Shown piece after piece: positions 10,001-17,789 of a DNA stretch of 64,000 nt (positions within the stretch are counted from its first letter, which is position 1; every line of letters starts with the position of its first letter). The notes under the pieces were generated by a model, which worked only from the letters and a program-made list of their open reading frames with translations, made no database searches and was not told the DNA's origin. Made by a program: the position numbers and the translations under genes. The DNA comes from CALMZY01 sp052033915 (lineage in GTDB: Bacteria; Verrucomicrobiota; Kiritimatiellia; CAIQIC01; JAGNIJ01), in contig JBPOJF010000004.1 of assembly GCA_052033915.1 (NCBI GenBank), forward strand, positions 1-64,000. Reading direction: 5' to 3'.

Positions 10001-12884
10001 ACTGGTCGACCAGGCCGCGAAGCTGGAACAGGAGGGCAACCTGAGGGACGCCGTCGAAGCGGGCCGGAAGAGCCTGAATTATGTGTCCGATCCCCTGGTG
10101 CGCAGCCGGATGGCGGCCCTCGAGACGAAGCTGGCGGAGCAGGAGGCCCGGCAGGCGAGGGCGGCCGAACTTGCCCTGAACGGCCAAACATTGAAGGAAC
10201 AGGGCGAACTGGCCGGGGCGGTGGCCAAGTACCGTGAAAGCCTGACCGCGTGGCCGAACGAGGAACTGGAAACACTTGTGCGCGAACTCGAAGAGGAGTT
10301 GCAGGCGGAGAATACGTTCCGGGCGAAGGTGAAGGAACTTGTGGCGAAGGCCGAGGCGTTCGAGTTGGAGGGCAAAGCGGACGAGGCGATTGCCGCGTAT
10401 CGCGAGAGCCTGGAATTGCAGGCGAACGGCGAAATTCAGAATCGCATCGAGGTTCTGCAGAAGCAGATGGCCGACCGCAAAGCGGCCGAGGAGCGCGCGA
10501 CGGCGCTGAAGGCTCAGGCGGAATGGCTGGAGCAGGCGGGCCAGATTGCGGAAGCCGTCGTTCTGTTCAGGCAGAGCGAAGAACTCGTCGCGGATGAGGC
10601 GCTCGCGAAACGGGCCGACGATCTTGAGAAGAAACTTGCCGAGGAGGAAACGAAGAGGACGCAGGCCGCGAAACTCGCTAAGGAGGCGTTCGACCTGGAA
10701 GGCGAAGGCCGGACGGAGGAGGCGCTCGCCAAACACAAGGAGAGCCTGGCCCTGTGGCCCGATGGCGAGTTGGAGAAGCGCGTGACGATCCTTGAGGAAA
10801 TGCTGTCGGCCGAAGCGGCGAAGAAAGCGGAAGCCGCCGCACTGCGGAATGCCGGCGCGGATCTCGAGCAAGCCGGCAACCTGGAAGCGGCCGCGGCGAA
10901 GTACCGCATGAGCCTGGACCTGGTGGCGGACGCGGAACTGCTCCGGCATGTCCAGGAGATCGGCGCGAAAATTGCCGCCGAGCAGGAACGCCTGGCCCAG
11001 GCGCGGAACTTGATGGACGAAGGGCGACTGCTGGAGCTTGAAGGAGATCTGAAAGGCGCGACGGAGAAATACCGGGCGAGCCTGGCGATCCAGGCCGACG
11101 GCGAACTACAGGCCCGGGTGATCGCCCTCGAGAAGGAAACCGCCCGGCGCGAGGCAGCGGTGGCGGAGGCCCAGCGTCTCAGGCAGCAGGCCGCCGAAAT
11201 GGAGATGGCCGGCCGCGTGGTGGACGCGATTCGCGATTACAAACGGAGTCTCGAACTGGTTCCCGACCCGGCCGCCGAGAAGCAGGTTCAGGCGCTCGAG
11301 CTGTCGCTGGCCCGGCAGGAAGCCCGGCGGGCGCAGGCCGCGAAGATGTCCAAGGAGGCGTACGATCTGGAGAGGCAAGGCCAGGTTGCGCAGGCGCTCG
11401 AGAAGTACCGGGAAAGCCTGGCGCAATGGCCGGACGCCGAACTGGAGAAGCGCGTACAGACTTTGGAGAGCCTGCTCGCCGCGGAAACGGCGCGAAAGAC
11501 GCGGGCCGCAGAGCTGAAACGCGCGGGCGCGGTGCTGGAACAACAAGGGAACCTCGAGGCGGCCGTTGCCAGGTACCGGACCAGTCTGGAAGAGGTGCCG
11601 GATGTCGAGCTGGAGAAGAAAGTGGCCGCGCTCGATCGAACCATCGCCCAGCAGACCGCCAATCGCGCCGCGGCCCGAAGACTGCAACAGGATGCCGCCA
11701 GGCTCGAGGATCACGGACTGCTGGCGGAGGCCGTGGCGACGCTCAAGGAGAGCCTCAAGCTTCAGCCCGATCCAAAGGTTCAGGCCCGGGTGACCTCATT
11801 GGAAAAGCGCATGGCCGACGAACAGGCCAGGATCGCGCAGGCGCGGACCCTTGTCGCGGAGGCCTTCAAGAAGGAGAAGGCGGGTGATTTCGAGGGCGCG
11901 ATCGCGTTGTTCCGCAAGAGCTTGGACCGGGTCGAAGACGACAGTATTGAACGGCATCTGGCCACCTTGGAGGCCGCTCTTGCGGTTGAGACGGCCAAGA
12001 AGGATCAGGCGCGGCGGCTGAAGGAAGAAGGATATGCGTTTGAAGAGCGGGGCGCCCGCGAGCCGGCGATTCAGAGGTATCGCGAGAGCCTGGATCTGTG
12101 GCCCGACAAGGATCTGGCCGTGCGCCTGTCGCTGCTTCAGGAGAGCATGAGCCTTCAGGTCCGGTCGGCGGCCGATGCCGGCAGGCTTCGGGAGCAGGCG
12201 CGTTTGCAGGAGCAGAAAGGCGATTTGCAGGGCGCCATTGGAAAATACGAGGAAAGCCTGAAGGTGGTCCGCGATCCGGCCGTTGAGCAGCGCGTGGCCG
12301 CCCTTCGGCAGCAGGTGGAGCAGCGCGAGAAGAATCGGAGCAGGGCCGATGAGTTCTGGAAGGAGGGGCTCTCCCTTCTATCCGAGAGAAAGACAGCCGA
12401 GGCGGCCATCTCGATGCGCATGAGCTTGCAGTGCTTCTACATGGAAGACCGCGCCCGCTATCTCAAACAGGTCGAAAGCCGGCAGGCGGCCGCGACGCCC
12501 CGAGTGGCCGCGCCCGCCGGTCCGGCCCTCCCTCTGGCGGGAACATCGTGGACCGGCGTCATGCTGATCCGGGGCCGCAACGGCACGATGCAGTGGCCGA
12601 TTCGTTTCAAGGTGAGAAGCGACAGCACAATCAACGCCGACTACGAGATCCAGGACATCACGTCCTCGAAGATCGTCAAACTCCATTTGGAGGGCTCCTA
12701 TCTCGCGTCCACCCGCCGTTTCAACCTGCGGTTCCAGCAGTCCCAGCAGGGCCAGGTTTCCGTCCGCGGCACGCTGTCCGGCGAGGCGCTGACCGCTTCG
12801 TCGGGCGGCGGCGACGCGCGGCTTTCCAGCGCGGCCGCGGGATCAATGGTGGGTACGGGTGTCTGGCGGATCGCGAGGGAGTAG
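7092..12884 (+). CDS. Giant secreted protein with PKD-like domains and about 21 tandem 56-residue repeats
   Basis: The start at 7092 has a GGAGG about 9 bases upstream and gives the signal peptide MNANSRILRSFLLLILLAGI...AQS. The 1930-residue product has three parts. Residues about 25-620 hold several Ig/PKD-like beta segments. Residues about 630-1790 are about 21 tandem helical repeats of close to 56 residues, each with the pattern LE-x-x-G-x-x-x-x-A-x-x-x-Y-R-x-S-L followed by a second charged helix. The repeats look like TPR-type helix pairs joined by long coiled segments. Residues about 1815-1930 form a beta-rich C-terminal domain. I do not recognise a named family. Its length and export suggest an extracellular or periplasmic spacer, adhesin or scaffold. 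Confidence 0.8.
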   Translation: MNANSRILRSFLLLILLAGIVAAQSIPDIQVRIEGPDEVTIGAPAVFRAVVEADKVGAPIAREAALEWIFDGKIVASGPVFEYRADRAGAWQIKVRLVRRDRSASVLASSSRTLMAIRTPEPAARSASDVSVPLQRVAPRVESAAAPDGSWILEDSREVVKRSRATDSKNRISITGSSCVGAHEAPCGGDAAILLRWTEPPARLAPGETLRMDLTEELNLALDTNCAPTKPFQVELKATWLVRKGAQVSQAAVSLTGTAQQPVETFRKAKMIEWPAPSGALNEKLTVEIKAESPAGTASKFYTYVFRSSGDTVPGSVPSPGAKAGSLSVKLTKDSPKGNRVLAGEPAVFRADLLSGAVRTDNTFVLKWKSEPPAMFKLDGASASVVFTKPGPARVWCEAYRGADTANPAAVSAPSSLEVVAAQIEIAIEPAAAMVGDEIKASVQAIHVFQGAEMHWLPLPSNVRLLGRSRDGRVIQFYMTDSKPARLQVQARQPGGVVLADAAATVQARAYEVSIAGPVPGSPAPQLWVPGSGLVKVTDRLAVDQNLSFTASVKGMADDAALTFLWRSKEDACSVRTPVSRKAEVMCSETGRFTLAVTVRDERGVELGRAEGAFDVTLSQEQLREAWNCAKADQLEKQAAALAAQGRQEEAAAKYRESLALWPDDAIQKRLREVESTLAAGREQKKRFSELVRTGHDLERQGDYSGALQKYRESLAIQPDKRLENHIAQIESEAARRDADRAQAAVLRAQAAEFIRTGRIKDAADHLKQSLVFEADEQVRQQIVGLEAQLAEQDAKKARAAQRIREGEALERAGDLDGALAKLKESLSEWPDESLKASVQILEQSVAVQKSLSDKAFRLKEEGVALEQAGDLEGAVARYRESLALRADETLNGRAEQLARTVERNQKLAAEAAAYRDEGLTHETQGNLDKALASYRKSVEKAPDAALEQRVRDLETKIAERDIRKAKARELVDQAAKLEQEGNLRDAVEAGRKSLNYVSDPLVRSRMAALETKLAEQEARQARAAELALNGQTLKEQGELAGAVAKYRESLTAWPNEELETLVRELEEELQAENTFRAKVKELVAKAEAFELEGKADEAIAAYRESLELQANGEIQNRIEVLQKQMADRKAAEERATALKAQAEWLEQAGQIAEAVVLFRQSEELVADEALAKRADDLEKKLAEEETKRTQAAKLAKEAFDLEGEGRTEEALAKHKESLALWPDGELEKRVTILEEMLSAEAAKKAEAAALRNAGADLEQAGNLEAAAAKYRMSLDLVADAELLRHVQEIGAKIAAEQERLAQARNLMDEGRLLELEGDLKGATEKYRASLAIQADGELQARVIALEKETARREAAVAEAQRLRQQAAEMEMAGRVVDAIRDYKRSLELVPDPAAEKQVQALELSLARQEARRAQAAKMSKEAYDLERQGQVAQALEKYRESLAQWPDAELEKRVQTLESLLAAETARKTRAAELKRAGAVLEQQGNLEAAVARYRTSLEEVPDVELEKKVAALDRTIAQQTANRAAARRLQQDAARLEDHGLLAEAVATLKESLKLQPDPKVQARVTSLEKRMADEQARIAQARTLVAEAFKKEKAGDFEGAIALFRKSLDRVEDDSIERHLATLEAALAVETAKKDQARRLKEEGYAFEERGAREPAIQRYRESLDLWPDKDLAVRLSLLQESMSLQVRSAADAGRLREQARLQEQKGDLQGAIGKYEESLKVVRDPAVEQRVAALRQQVEQREKNRSRADEFWKEGLSLLSERKTAEAAISMRMSLQCFYMEDRARYLKQVESRQAAATPRVAAPAGPALPLAGTSWTGVMLIRGRNGTMQWPIRFKVRSDSTINADYEIQDITSSKIVKLHLEGSYLASTRRFNLRFQQSQQGQVSVRGTLSGEALTASSGGGDARLSSAAAGSMVGTGVWRIARE
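8980..12470 (+). repeat. Tandem repeat tract of about 168 bp, roughly 21 units, within a coding region
   Basis: In-frame units of about 168 bases encode the 56-residue repeats. The best conserved core reads A-K-Y-R-E-S-L-x-x-W-P-D and recurs once per unit. The copies have diverged at DNA level, so the array is old and under protein-level selection rather than a fresh slippage expansion. The last unit is degenerate. Confidence 0.85.
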
Positions 12885-12957
12885 CCGCGTTGCAGGGGAT
12901 GCAGGGCTTTACAACCGGGCGGGGTGTATCTTATGTTGGGTTTTCAATGGATGGCAC

Positions 12958-14553
12958 GTGAAGAATATCTTGTCAGGATTTGCTGTGTGGCTGTTGTTGC
13001 AGACGGCGGTATGGGCCCAGAGCAACAAGTACGCCGTGATTCTCAGTGCGCTGGGCGTTGAAACCTCGTACAACAGCCTGACCCAGGCGTTCGAGGCTGT
13101 CGAGTCGGGCGATACCATCTGGGTTTATCCCGGTGTTCATCGGGTGACACCCGGCTATACGCCGGGAGCGCACGGGGTTGGGAACGCGCCTCTGAAGTTG
13201 TGGGAGAAGACCAACGTCGCCGTGGTGGGTGTCGGCAACGACGTGGTGATCCGAGGAGATGGCCCCGGCGATTTTCTTCTGATCCGGAGTTGCAGGAACA
13301 TTGTGCTGGAGAATCTTGTTTTCCAAGGCAACAAACCGGAGGTGACGGCTCCGCATCTGTTTGCCACTGTGAACTTCAGCGGAACGAACAGCGACATTCG
13401 TATCAATACGTGCTCGTTTCTCGACCAGGGCAACCACGGCATCTCCCACCTGTGGGGGGACAAGACGACGCGTCGGGTCACCATTTCCAAGTGCCGTTTC
13501 GCCGTCGGCGGAGATCTCGATGTCGGCGGAGATACTGACGGCGCGGCCATCAGCGGAATCGGAAGCGACTGGCTCGTGGTGAACAACCGGATCGAATCAT
13601 GGGCGAGGGGCGTCGAGATCGAGAACAGCGGCGTGTCGGTGGTGGAAAACGTCAGCATCACGGGCAACATTCTTTCGGATGTCCGGAACATCGGGATCAT
13701 GATTTTCACCACGAGCGGGAAGTCCTCCAGATTTATCAATATCCTGATATCGGATAACCAGATACGCGATACCTTCAGCCGGACCAACGGCATAAATGCC
13801 GTCCCCATCCTGATCGGCGGGGGCGAGAATATCACCATCAGCAGAAATCTGATCAACGGAGCGACGTCGATAGGTATCACTCTCTCAACCTCTCACGGCG
13901 ACATCCGCAACTGCCTTGTTACCCACAACCAGGTGGAGAACTGCGGATGGAGAGGCATTCAAGTCTGCGCGCAGAATGGTTACGTGTGTGAGAATGTGCT
14001 GATCGACGGGAACTACGTCGCCAATTGCCGCCACAGCGGAATTCTCGCGCTGGGCAGGAACCTGACCCTTGTGAATAATATTTTGCGGAACAATTCCGGC
14101 GCTGGCGGCGGTGTCGGCGCCGGCATCCAGCTCGGTGCAGGTACCGACGGGGCCATGGTCATGGGCAACCGCTGCTGGGACAGTGGTTCCCCCATGTACC
14201 AAGACTATGGAATCTGGCTTCAATCCGGCGCGAGAAATGTGATGCTTCGCGACAACTGGCTTGTCGATAATCTCGTGGCGAATCTGCGGGACGACTCGAC
14301 AGGCAGCGATTCCTTTGGGAACCGGGTTTCCGCCGTGATGGACACGACCTACATGGAGATCAACACGAGCGGCGGCGGAATCGCCCTGACGTGGCCCCGG
14401 TCTTCGCTCTCCTACAAGGTGCAGGCGGCATCCAATGTTCTTCCGCTCGTCTGGATCGATACGCCGTGCAGCGTGTCCGTCGTGGATGACAAGAACTTTA
14501 CAATTATCCCGCCTGTTTACAGCGGCGTTCTCTATCGCCTGCATGGCGAGTGA
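12958..14553 (+). CDS. Secreted right-handed parallel beta-helix protein
   Basis: The GTG at 12958 gives a signal peptide (VKNILSGFAVWLLLQTAVWAQ) and a mature protein of about 510 residues. From about residue 75 the sequence shows repeating PbH1 turns such as NIVLENLVFQGN, NVSITGNILSDV, NITISRNLINGA and NVLIDGNYVAN, the pattern of pectate-lyase-like or NosD/CASH-type beta-helices. The C-terminal 75 residues are a separate small beta domain. Such proteins are usually polysaccharide lyases, epimerases or surface proteins, but no catalytic signature is clear. A possible TTTACA-18-TATGTT promoter lies at 12908-12937. The gene follows the giant repeat protein by 73 bases. Confidence 0.75.
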   Translation: MKNILSGFAVWLLLQTAVWAQSNKYAVILSALGVETSYNSLTQAFEAVESGDTIWVYPGVHRVTPGYTPGAHGVGNAPLKLWEKTNVAVVGVGNDVVIRGDGPGDFLLIRSCRNIVLENLVFQGNKPEVTAPHLFATVNFSGTNSDIRINTCSFLDQGNHGISHLWGDKTTRRVTISKCRFAVGGDLDVGGDTDGAAISGIGSDWLVVNNRIESWARGVEIENSGVSVVENVSITGNILSDVRNIGIMIFTTSGKSSRFINILISDNQIRDTFSRTNGINAVPILIGGGENITISRNLINGATSIGITLSTSHGDIRNCLVTHNQVENCGWRGIQVCAQNGYVCENVLIDGNYVANCRHSGILALGRNLTLVNNILRNNSGAGGGVGAGIQLGAGTDGAMVMGNRCWDSGSPMYQDYGIWLQSGARNVMLRDNWLVDNLVANLRDDSTGSDSFGNRVSAVMDTTYMEINTSGGGIALTWPRSSLSYKVQAASNVLPLVWIDTPCSVSVVDDKNFTIIPPVYSGVLYRLHGE

Positions 14554-14644
14554 CGCGGAATCCTGAAAGCCGGGTGTTTCCTTCGCGAACCGTCATGTTA
14601 AGCTGTCCATAGCCTAAGGCTTGCTTCCTTTCGGTCTTGTTTCA

Positions 14645-14663
14645 GGTTCGATCATATCGAACC
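14645..14663. other. 8-bp inverted repeat in the gap before the acetyltransferase
   Basis: GGTTCGAT and ATCGAACC are separated by three bases. There is no T-run, so it may be an operator-like site or a Rho-independent structure of low strength. A 12-bp palindrome GATTCTAGAATC also lies at 14788-14799, just ahead of the acetyltransferase promoter. Confidence 0.25.
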
Positions 14664-14806
14664 CGGCAAGCCCTTTGGACTTTTTCGTTGAGTTATCCAT
14701 CAGGCGGCCGCGCCGCTCCGACGAGCCTGGATGGGGCCCATTCTCGCGGCGCAGCCGCCTGTAGGGCACTCGATGTCTGTCGCACTTGATTCTAGAATCC
14801 ACAGCC

Positions 14807-14835
14807 TTGGAAAATCCGCGCGGAGGCGGTATGTT
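14807..14835 (+). promoter_or_regulatory. Leaderless promoter of the acetyltransferase gene
   Basis: TTGGAA, a 17-base spacer and TATGTT, then exactly 6 bases to the ATG at 14842. Initiation 7 bases after the -10 would fall on the start codon. Confidence 0.6.
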
Positions 14836-14841
14836 CAAGGC

Positions 14842-15333
14842 ATGAAGAAAAAGGGTTTCATCGTCAGAAACGCGGGGTTCACGGATGCAGCGGCCATTTT
14901 CGCCCTGATTAAAAAGAATCCCAAGGAACTCGTGCCGCGCTCGCCGAGCGATATTGTCCAGAACATTGACCGGTTTCTCGTTTGCGATTATCGGGGGAAG
15001 GTCGCGGGGGCGGTGTCGTGGGCGATCCTTCCCGAGATCGGACGGGCGGCGCACCCGACGGTTGAAATCAAGTCGCTGGCGGTGGACAAGAGGTTCCGGA
15101 AAAAAGGACTGGGCCGGATGCTGGTCGAAGCCGCCATCGAGCGCGTGAAGGTTCTTCAGCCGGAGCAGATCATCGTGCTGACGTTCACGCCGGACTTTTT
15201 CCGCAAGTTCGGTTTCGTGGAGATCTCCAAGGCCACCATCATGCACAAGCTGTACTCCGGCTGTATCAACTGCACCAAGTACGACTCGCCGTTCACCTGT
15301 CCGGAAGTCGCGATGAGTTTGTCACTGCGGTAG
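14842..15333 (+). CDS. GNAT N-acetyltransferase, N-acetylglutamate synthase-like
   Basis: The 163-residue protein begins MKKKGFIVRNAG and has the GNAT fold: the beta4 segment VEIKSLAVDKRFRKKGLGRMLV with the R/K-K-x-G-L-G acetyl-CoA loop, and the later FTPDFFRKFGFVEI strand. The C-terminus, with paired cysteines in CINCTKYDSPFTC and then PEVAMSL, matches short single-domain N-acetylglutamate synthases in several bacterial lineages, where a C-x-x-C is followed by E-V-A-M. That makes the first step of arginine synthesis a plausible role, but no arg gene is adjacent. No ribosome-binding site is needed if the predicted leaderless promoter is used. Confidence 0.75.
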   Translation: MKKKGFIVRNAGFTDAAAIFALIKKNPKELVPRSPSDIVQNIDRFLVCDYRGKVAGAVSWAILPEIGRAAHPTVEIKSLAVDKRFRKKGLGRMLVEAAIERVKVLQPEQIIVLTFTPDFFRKFGFVEISKATIMHKLYSGCINCTKYDSPFTCPEVAMSLSLR

Positions 15334-15372
15334 AAAACTCGCGCTCGGCCGTTGTCTTCGAGGACGACGGGA

Positions 15373-16437
15373 TCACTCCAGGCAGATCAGCATCGTTCCC
15401 TCGCCCTTGTCGCGGGTGGTGGAGAAGATGATGTGGGCGAGGCGGGACACGCCGTTGATCTCGATGGTCTGCCGTTCCTGCCGGGACTCCACGAAGTCGT
15501 GGATGGGCGTGCCGGGTTCGATCTTGCCGATGTTGCCGATTAGTCTTCGTCCCGAATCGTTCGCTCCGACGACGTGCATTTCGACATCCAGAATGATGGC
15601 TGCCAGGTGCAGGTTCTCGAGCTCCTTGAGCATGACCTCCTTGACTTTCTCCAGCCGCCTGACTTTCCTCTCGCTCTGCCGGCGGACCTCTTCCACTTCT
15701 TCGCGGAGCCGCTGCTCAAATTCCTGCGCGAGGGTCTCCGACGCCTCGTGAAGCGTGGTTTGCTCCTTCCGGACGGAGTCCAGCACGTTGACCACGAAGC
15801 GCCTGATGGGCGGTTTGTCCGCGGAAGGGTTGGGCGGGGGAAGGGGCTCGAAATCCTTGAACACCTCGTCAAGCGAAATCTCGTCCGCGCCGGCCTCAAT
15901 ATCCCATTCGCCGGGGCGGGCGGCGGCAAGCGATTGGACCGAGGCGGCCGGCGGAGTTTTCTCCTCCTGCCGGGCAACGGAGTCCTTGCCGATGATGCCG
16001 ATCTTCACCTTCTGCTCGCGGATGTGGCGGATTCCCTCGCGTTCGAGGAGGGCGGAGAGTCCCTGCGCGGCCAGGTCGTTGGACCGCGAGGTCAGGATGC
16101 TGATGAACTTGATCAACTCGTCCGTTGTCACGCCGCGCAGGATGGAGATGCCCCGGATGCCCTTCGATTCGAAGCTCTGCGCAAATTTCCCGAACATCGT
16201 TGAGCCGGGTTCGATGGGCGTCGTGCTGAGCCGGACCTGGCCCTCGCTGAAGAAGAGGGGGAGTTCGCCGGTTCCTTTGAGTGCCGTGTCGAGCGAGGCC
16301 GCGAGTTGCTCGACCGCGCGCTGGAAAACGGGGTGCGTGATCTGGTAAACGGCCGCGGTATTCAGAACGGTGGAGAGTCCCCGGACTGCCGCGAGGATCT
16401 CGGCGGTTTTCTGGGGAGTCTGTCGCGAAGCAGGCAT
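15373..16437 (-). CDS. Uncharacterised protein with coiled coil and PAS-like C-terminus
   Basis: I do not recognise a named family. The 354-residue protein has an alpha/beta N-terminal half (about residues 1-150) containing two short helical segments and TTDELIKFISIL. A Pro- and acid-rich linker (150-210) follows, then a strongly charged coiled coil at about 225-285 with heptads of Glu/Arg/Leu, then a C-terminal domain of about 70 residues (AAIILDVEMHVVGANDSGRRL) that resembles a PAS fold. There is no signal peptide or membrane segment, so it is probably cytosolic, perhaps a sensor or assembly factor. It is divergent from the SUMF1-like gene. Confidence 0.7.
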   Translation of the reverse strand: MPASRQTPQKTAEILAAVRGLSTVLNTAAVYQITHPVFQRAVEQLAASLDTALKGTGELPLFFSEGQVRLSTTPIEPGSTMFGKFAQSFESKGIRGISILRGVTTDELIKFISILTSRSNDLAAQGLSALLEREGIRHIREQKVKIGIIGKDSVARQEEKTPPAASVQSLAAARPGEWDIEAGADEISLDEVFKDFEPLPPPNPSADKPPIRRFVVNVLDSVRKEQTTLHEASETLAQEFEQRLREEVEEVRRQSERKVRRLEKVKEVMLKELENLHLAAIILDVEMHVVGANDSGRRLIGNIGKIEPGTPIHDFVESRQERQTIEINGVSRLAHIIFSTTRDKGEGTMLICLE

Positions 16438-16580
16438 ATCGCTATTCTCTTATGGGAAAATATGCCGGAGCGCACTTTGCGTAAAGACGGCAAGCGGGGC
16501 CGTGGCGTGTTTCCAGAAGAGGCGTGCTGTGCTTTGGGGGGCGGATCGGGTATAGTCCCGGCGTTTCAAAGGAGCGGAAA

Positions 16581-17234
16581 GTGACGATGAAGGAGTTCCT
16601 GCCGGGAGAGGAAGTTGGTTTGCCGTTGGCCGGGGGCGTCTCCCTGGAGTTGATGTGGATGGTCCCGCTAAAAATCTGGGTGGCCGCGTGCGCGGTTTCG
16701 AACCGGGAGTACCGGTGTTTCGAACCGGGGCACCGCAGCGGCGAACTGGACGGGTGTTCCCTCGATAACGACAACCAGCCGGCGGTCAACGTCAGTTGGG
16801 ACAATGCCCGGCGTTTCGCGCTCTGGGTCCACGACAAGTTCGGGTCCACGCTTCCGGAAGGCTTCCGTTTTCGCCTGCCCGGCGAGATGGAGTGGGAAAG
16901 CTACGCGCGATGCGAACCGGTGGCCGCGCCTATCTGGGGCGACCGGTGTCCGGGGTCCGGAAACTTCGCCGTCATCGAACAGATGCGGATCGGCTGGGGC
17001 GTGCCGCCGCCGTGTCGCGAAGCGCCGCGGAACGCCTGGGGCCTTTACGGCGTGGAGGGCGGGATATGGGAATGGGTGGATGATCTTTTTGATCCGACCA
17101 TGAATCGCCGAAGCCTGCGCGGGGCCTGCTGGTGCGGGATGGGACGGGAGGGCTTCCAGGTCCTGTACCATCGGACGCCCACGCCGGAGTGCGGACATCC
17201 GAACTTCGGTTTCCGGATTGTCGCGGGAATGTGA
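16581..17234 (+). CDS. SUMF1/formylglycine-generating-enzyme-like protein
   Basis: The sequence carries the FGE-sulfatase core: NREYRCF, PAVNVSWDNARRFALWV, FRLPGEMEWESYAR, NAWGLYGVEGGIWEWVDD, SLRGACW and the terminal NFGFRIV. At about 217 residues it is shorter than true formylglycine-generating enzymes. The paired active-site cysteines of the aerobic enzyme are not obvious, so it may be a lectin-like or ergothioneine/EgtB-type relative with a binding role. AAAGGAG lies 6 bases before a GTG at 16581, making it a better start than the ATG at 16587. There is no signal peptide. A TATAGT at 16550-16555 may be its -10 box. Confidence 0.75.
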   Translation: MTMKEFLPGEEVGLPLAGGVSLELMWMVPLKIWVAACAVSNREYRCFEPGHRSGELDGCSLDNDNQPAVNVSWDNARRFALWVHDKFGSTLPEGFRFRLPGEMEWESYARCEPVAAPIWGDRCPGSGNFAVIEQMRIGWGVPPPCREAPRNAWGLYGVEGGIWEWVDDLFDPTMNRRSLRGACWCGMGREGFQVLYHRTPTPECGHPNFGFRIVAGM

Positions 17235-17243
17235 ACCGGCGCT

Positions 17244-17654
17244 CTACTGCGCGGCCTTCGGCGGCACGGTCTTCTCGTCGCTTTTGGCCGTCGCCTTGAG
17301 CAGGATGCGGTCGGACGCGATGTTCAGGACTTCGAGAACGTATTCCTTGCGTTTCACCCGGAGGCGGAGAAATTCGCCGGTTTTGACCACCTGTCCGTTG
17401 AGCGCCACGACGAACTCGTTGCCCCGGCGCATGACGCCGTCCATGCGAAGCAGGTTCTTGAGGGCCGGCTGTTCTTCGGTCGGCACGCCTTCGATCTGGA
17501 TTTCGGCCTGCGGTACGGCGGTAGCCGTCGGGGCGGCGGCTTCCGGAGAAGAAGCCGGGTTCACGCCGGGAGCGGCGGACTTCTCGGTGCAGCCGGCGGC
17601 GAACACCGTCGGCAGGGCAAGGGCAAACACTAGAGCGAGATGATTTGTTCTCAT
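17244..17654 (-). CDS. Small lipoprotein of unknown function
   Basis: The start at 17654 has GAGAGG upstream and gives a lipoprotein signal MRTNHLALVFALALPTVFAAGC. A Pro/Ala-rich linker follows, then a compact C-terminal beta domain (about residues 65-130, NEFVVALNGQVVKTGEFL and YVLEVLNIASDRILL) that looks like a small SH3-like or general-secretion-type beta fold. The product is 136 residues. It converges with the SUMF1-like gene only 9 bases away and diverges from the first LRR kinase. Confidence 0.7.
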   Translation of the reverse strand: MRTNHLALVFALALPTVFAAGCTEKSAAPGVNPASSPEAAAPTATAVPQAEIQIEGVPTEEQPALKNLLRMDGVMRRGNEFVVALNGQVVKTGEFLRLRVKRKEYVLEVLNIASDRILLKATAKSDEKTVPPKAAQ

Positions 17655-17789
17655 TTCAATCCTCTCGTCAGAATCGCGTGAAATGATAATAGCGCGCTTA
17701 ATCAACGGCCGCAAGTTGTGTATTATCCGTTTCGTGATCTGCTATAAAAGGGGGCGGCTTGAACGCGATGCCGCGGAGTCTGCTGGAAC

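Noticed and set aside
9117..10949. 610-residue antisense frame in the repeat protein
   Set aside because: Its repeats are the reverse reading of the 168-bp sense repeats. It has no start signals.
8980..12470. Regular 168-bp repeats as a possible CRISPR or satellite array
   Set aside because: The units are in-frame, diverged at DNA level and conserved as protein. There is no short identical repeat with unique spacers and no cas gene.
17716..17748. TTGTGT...TATAAA as a promoter for the first LRR kinase
   Set aside because: The spacer is 21 bases, too long for a standard promoter, and no better -35 pairs with TATAAA.
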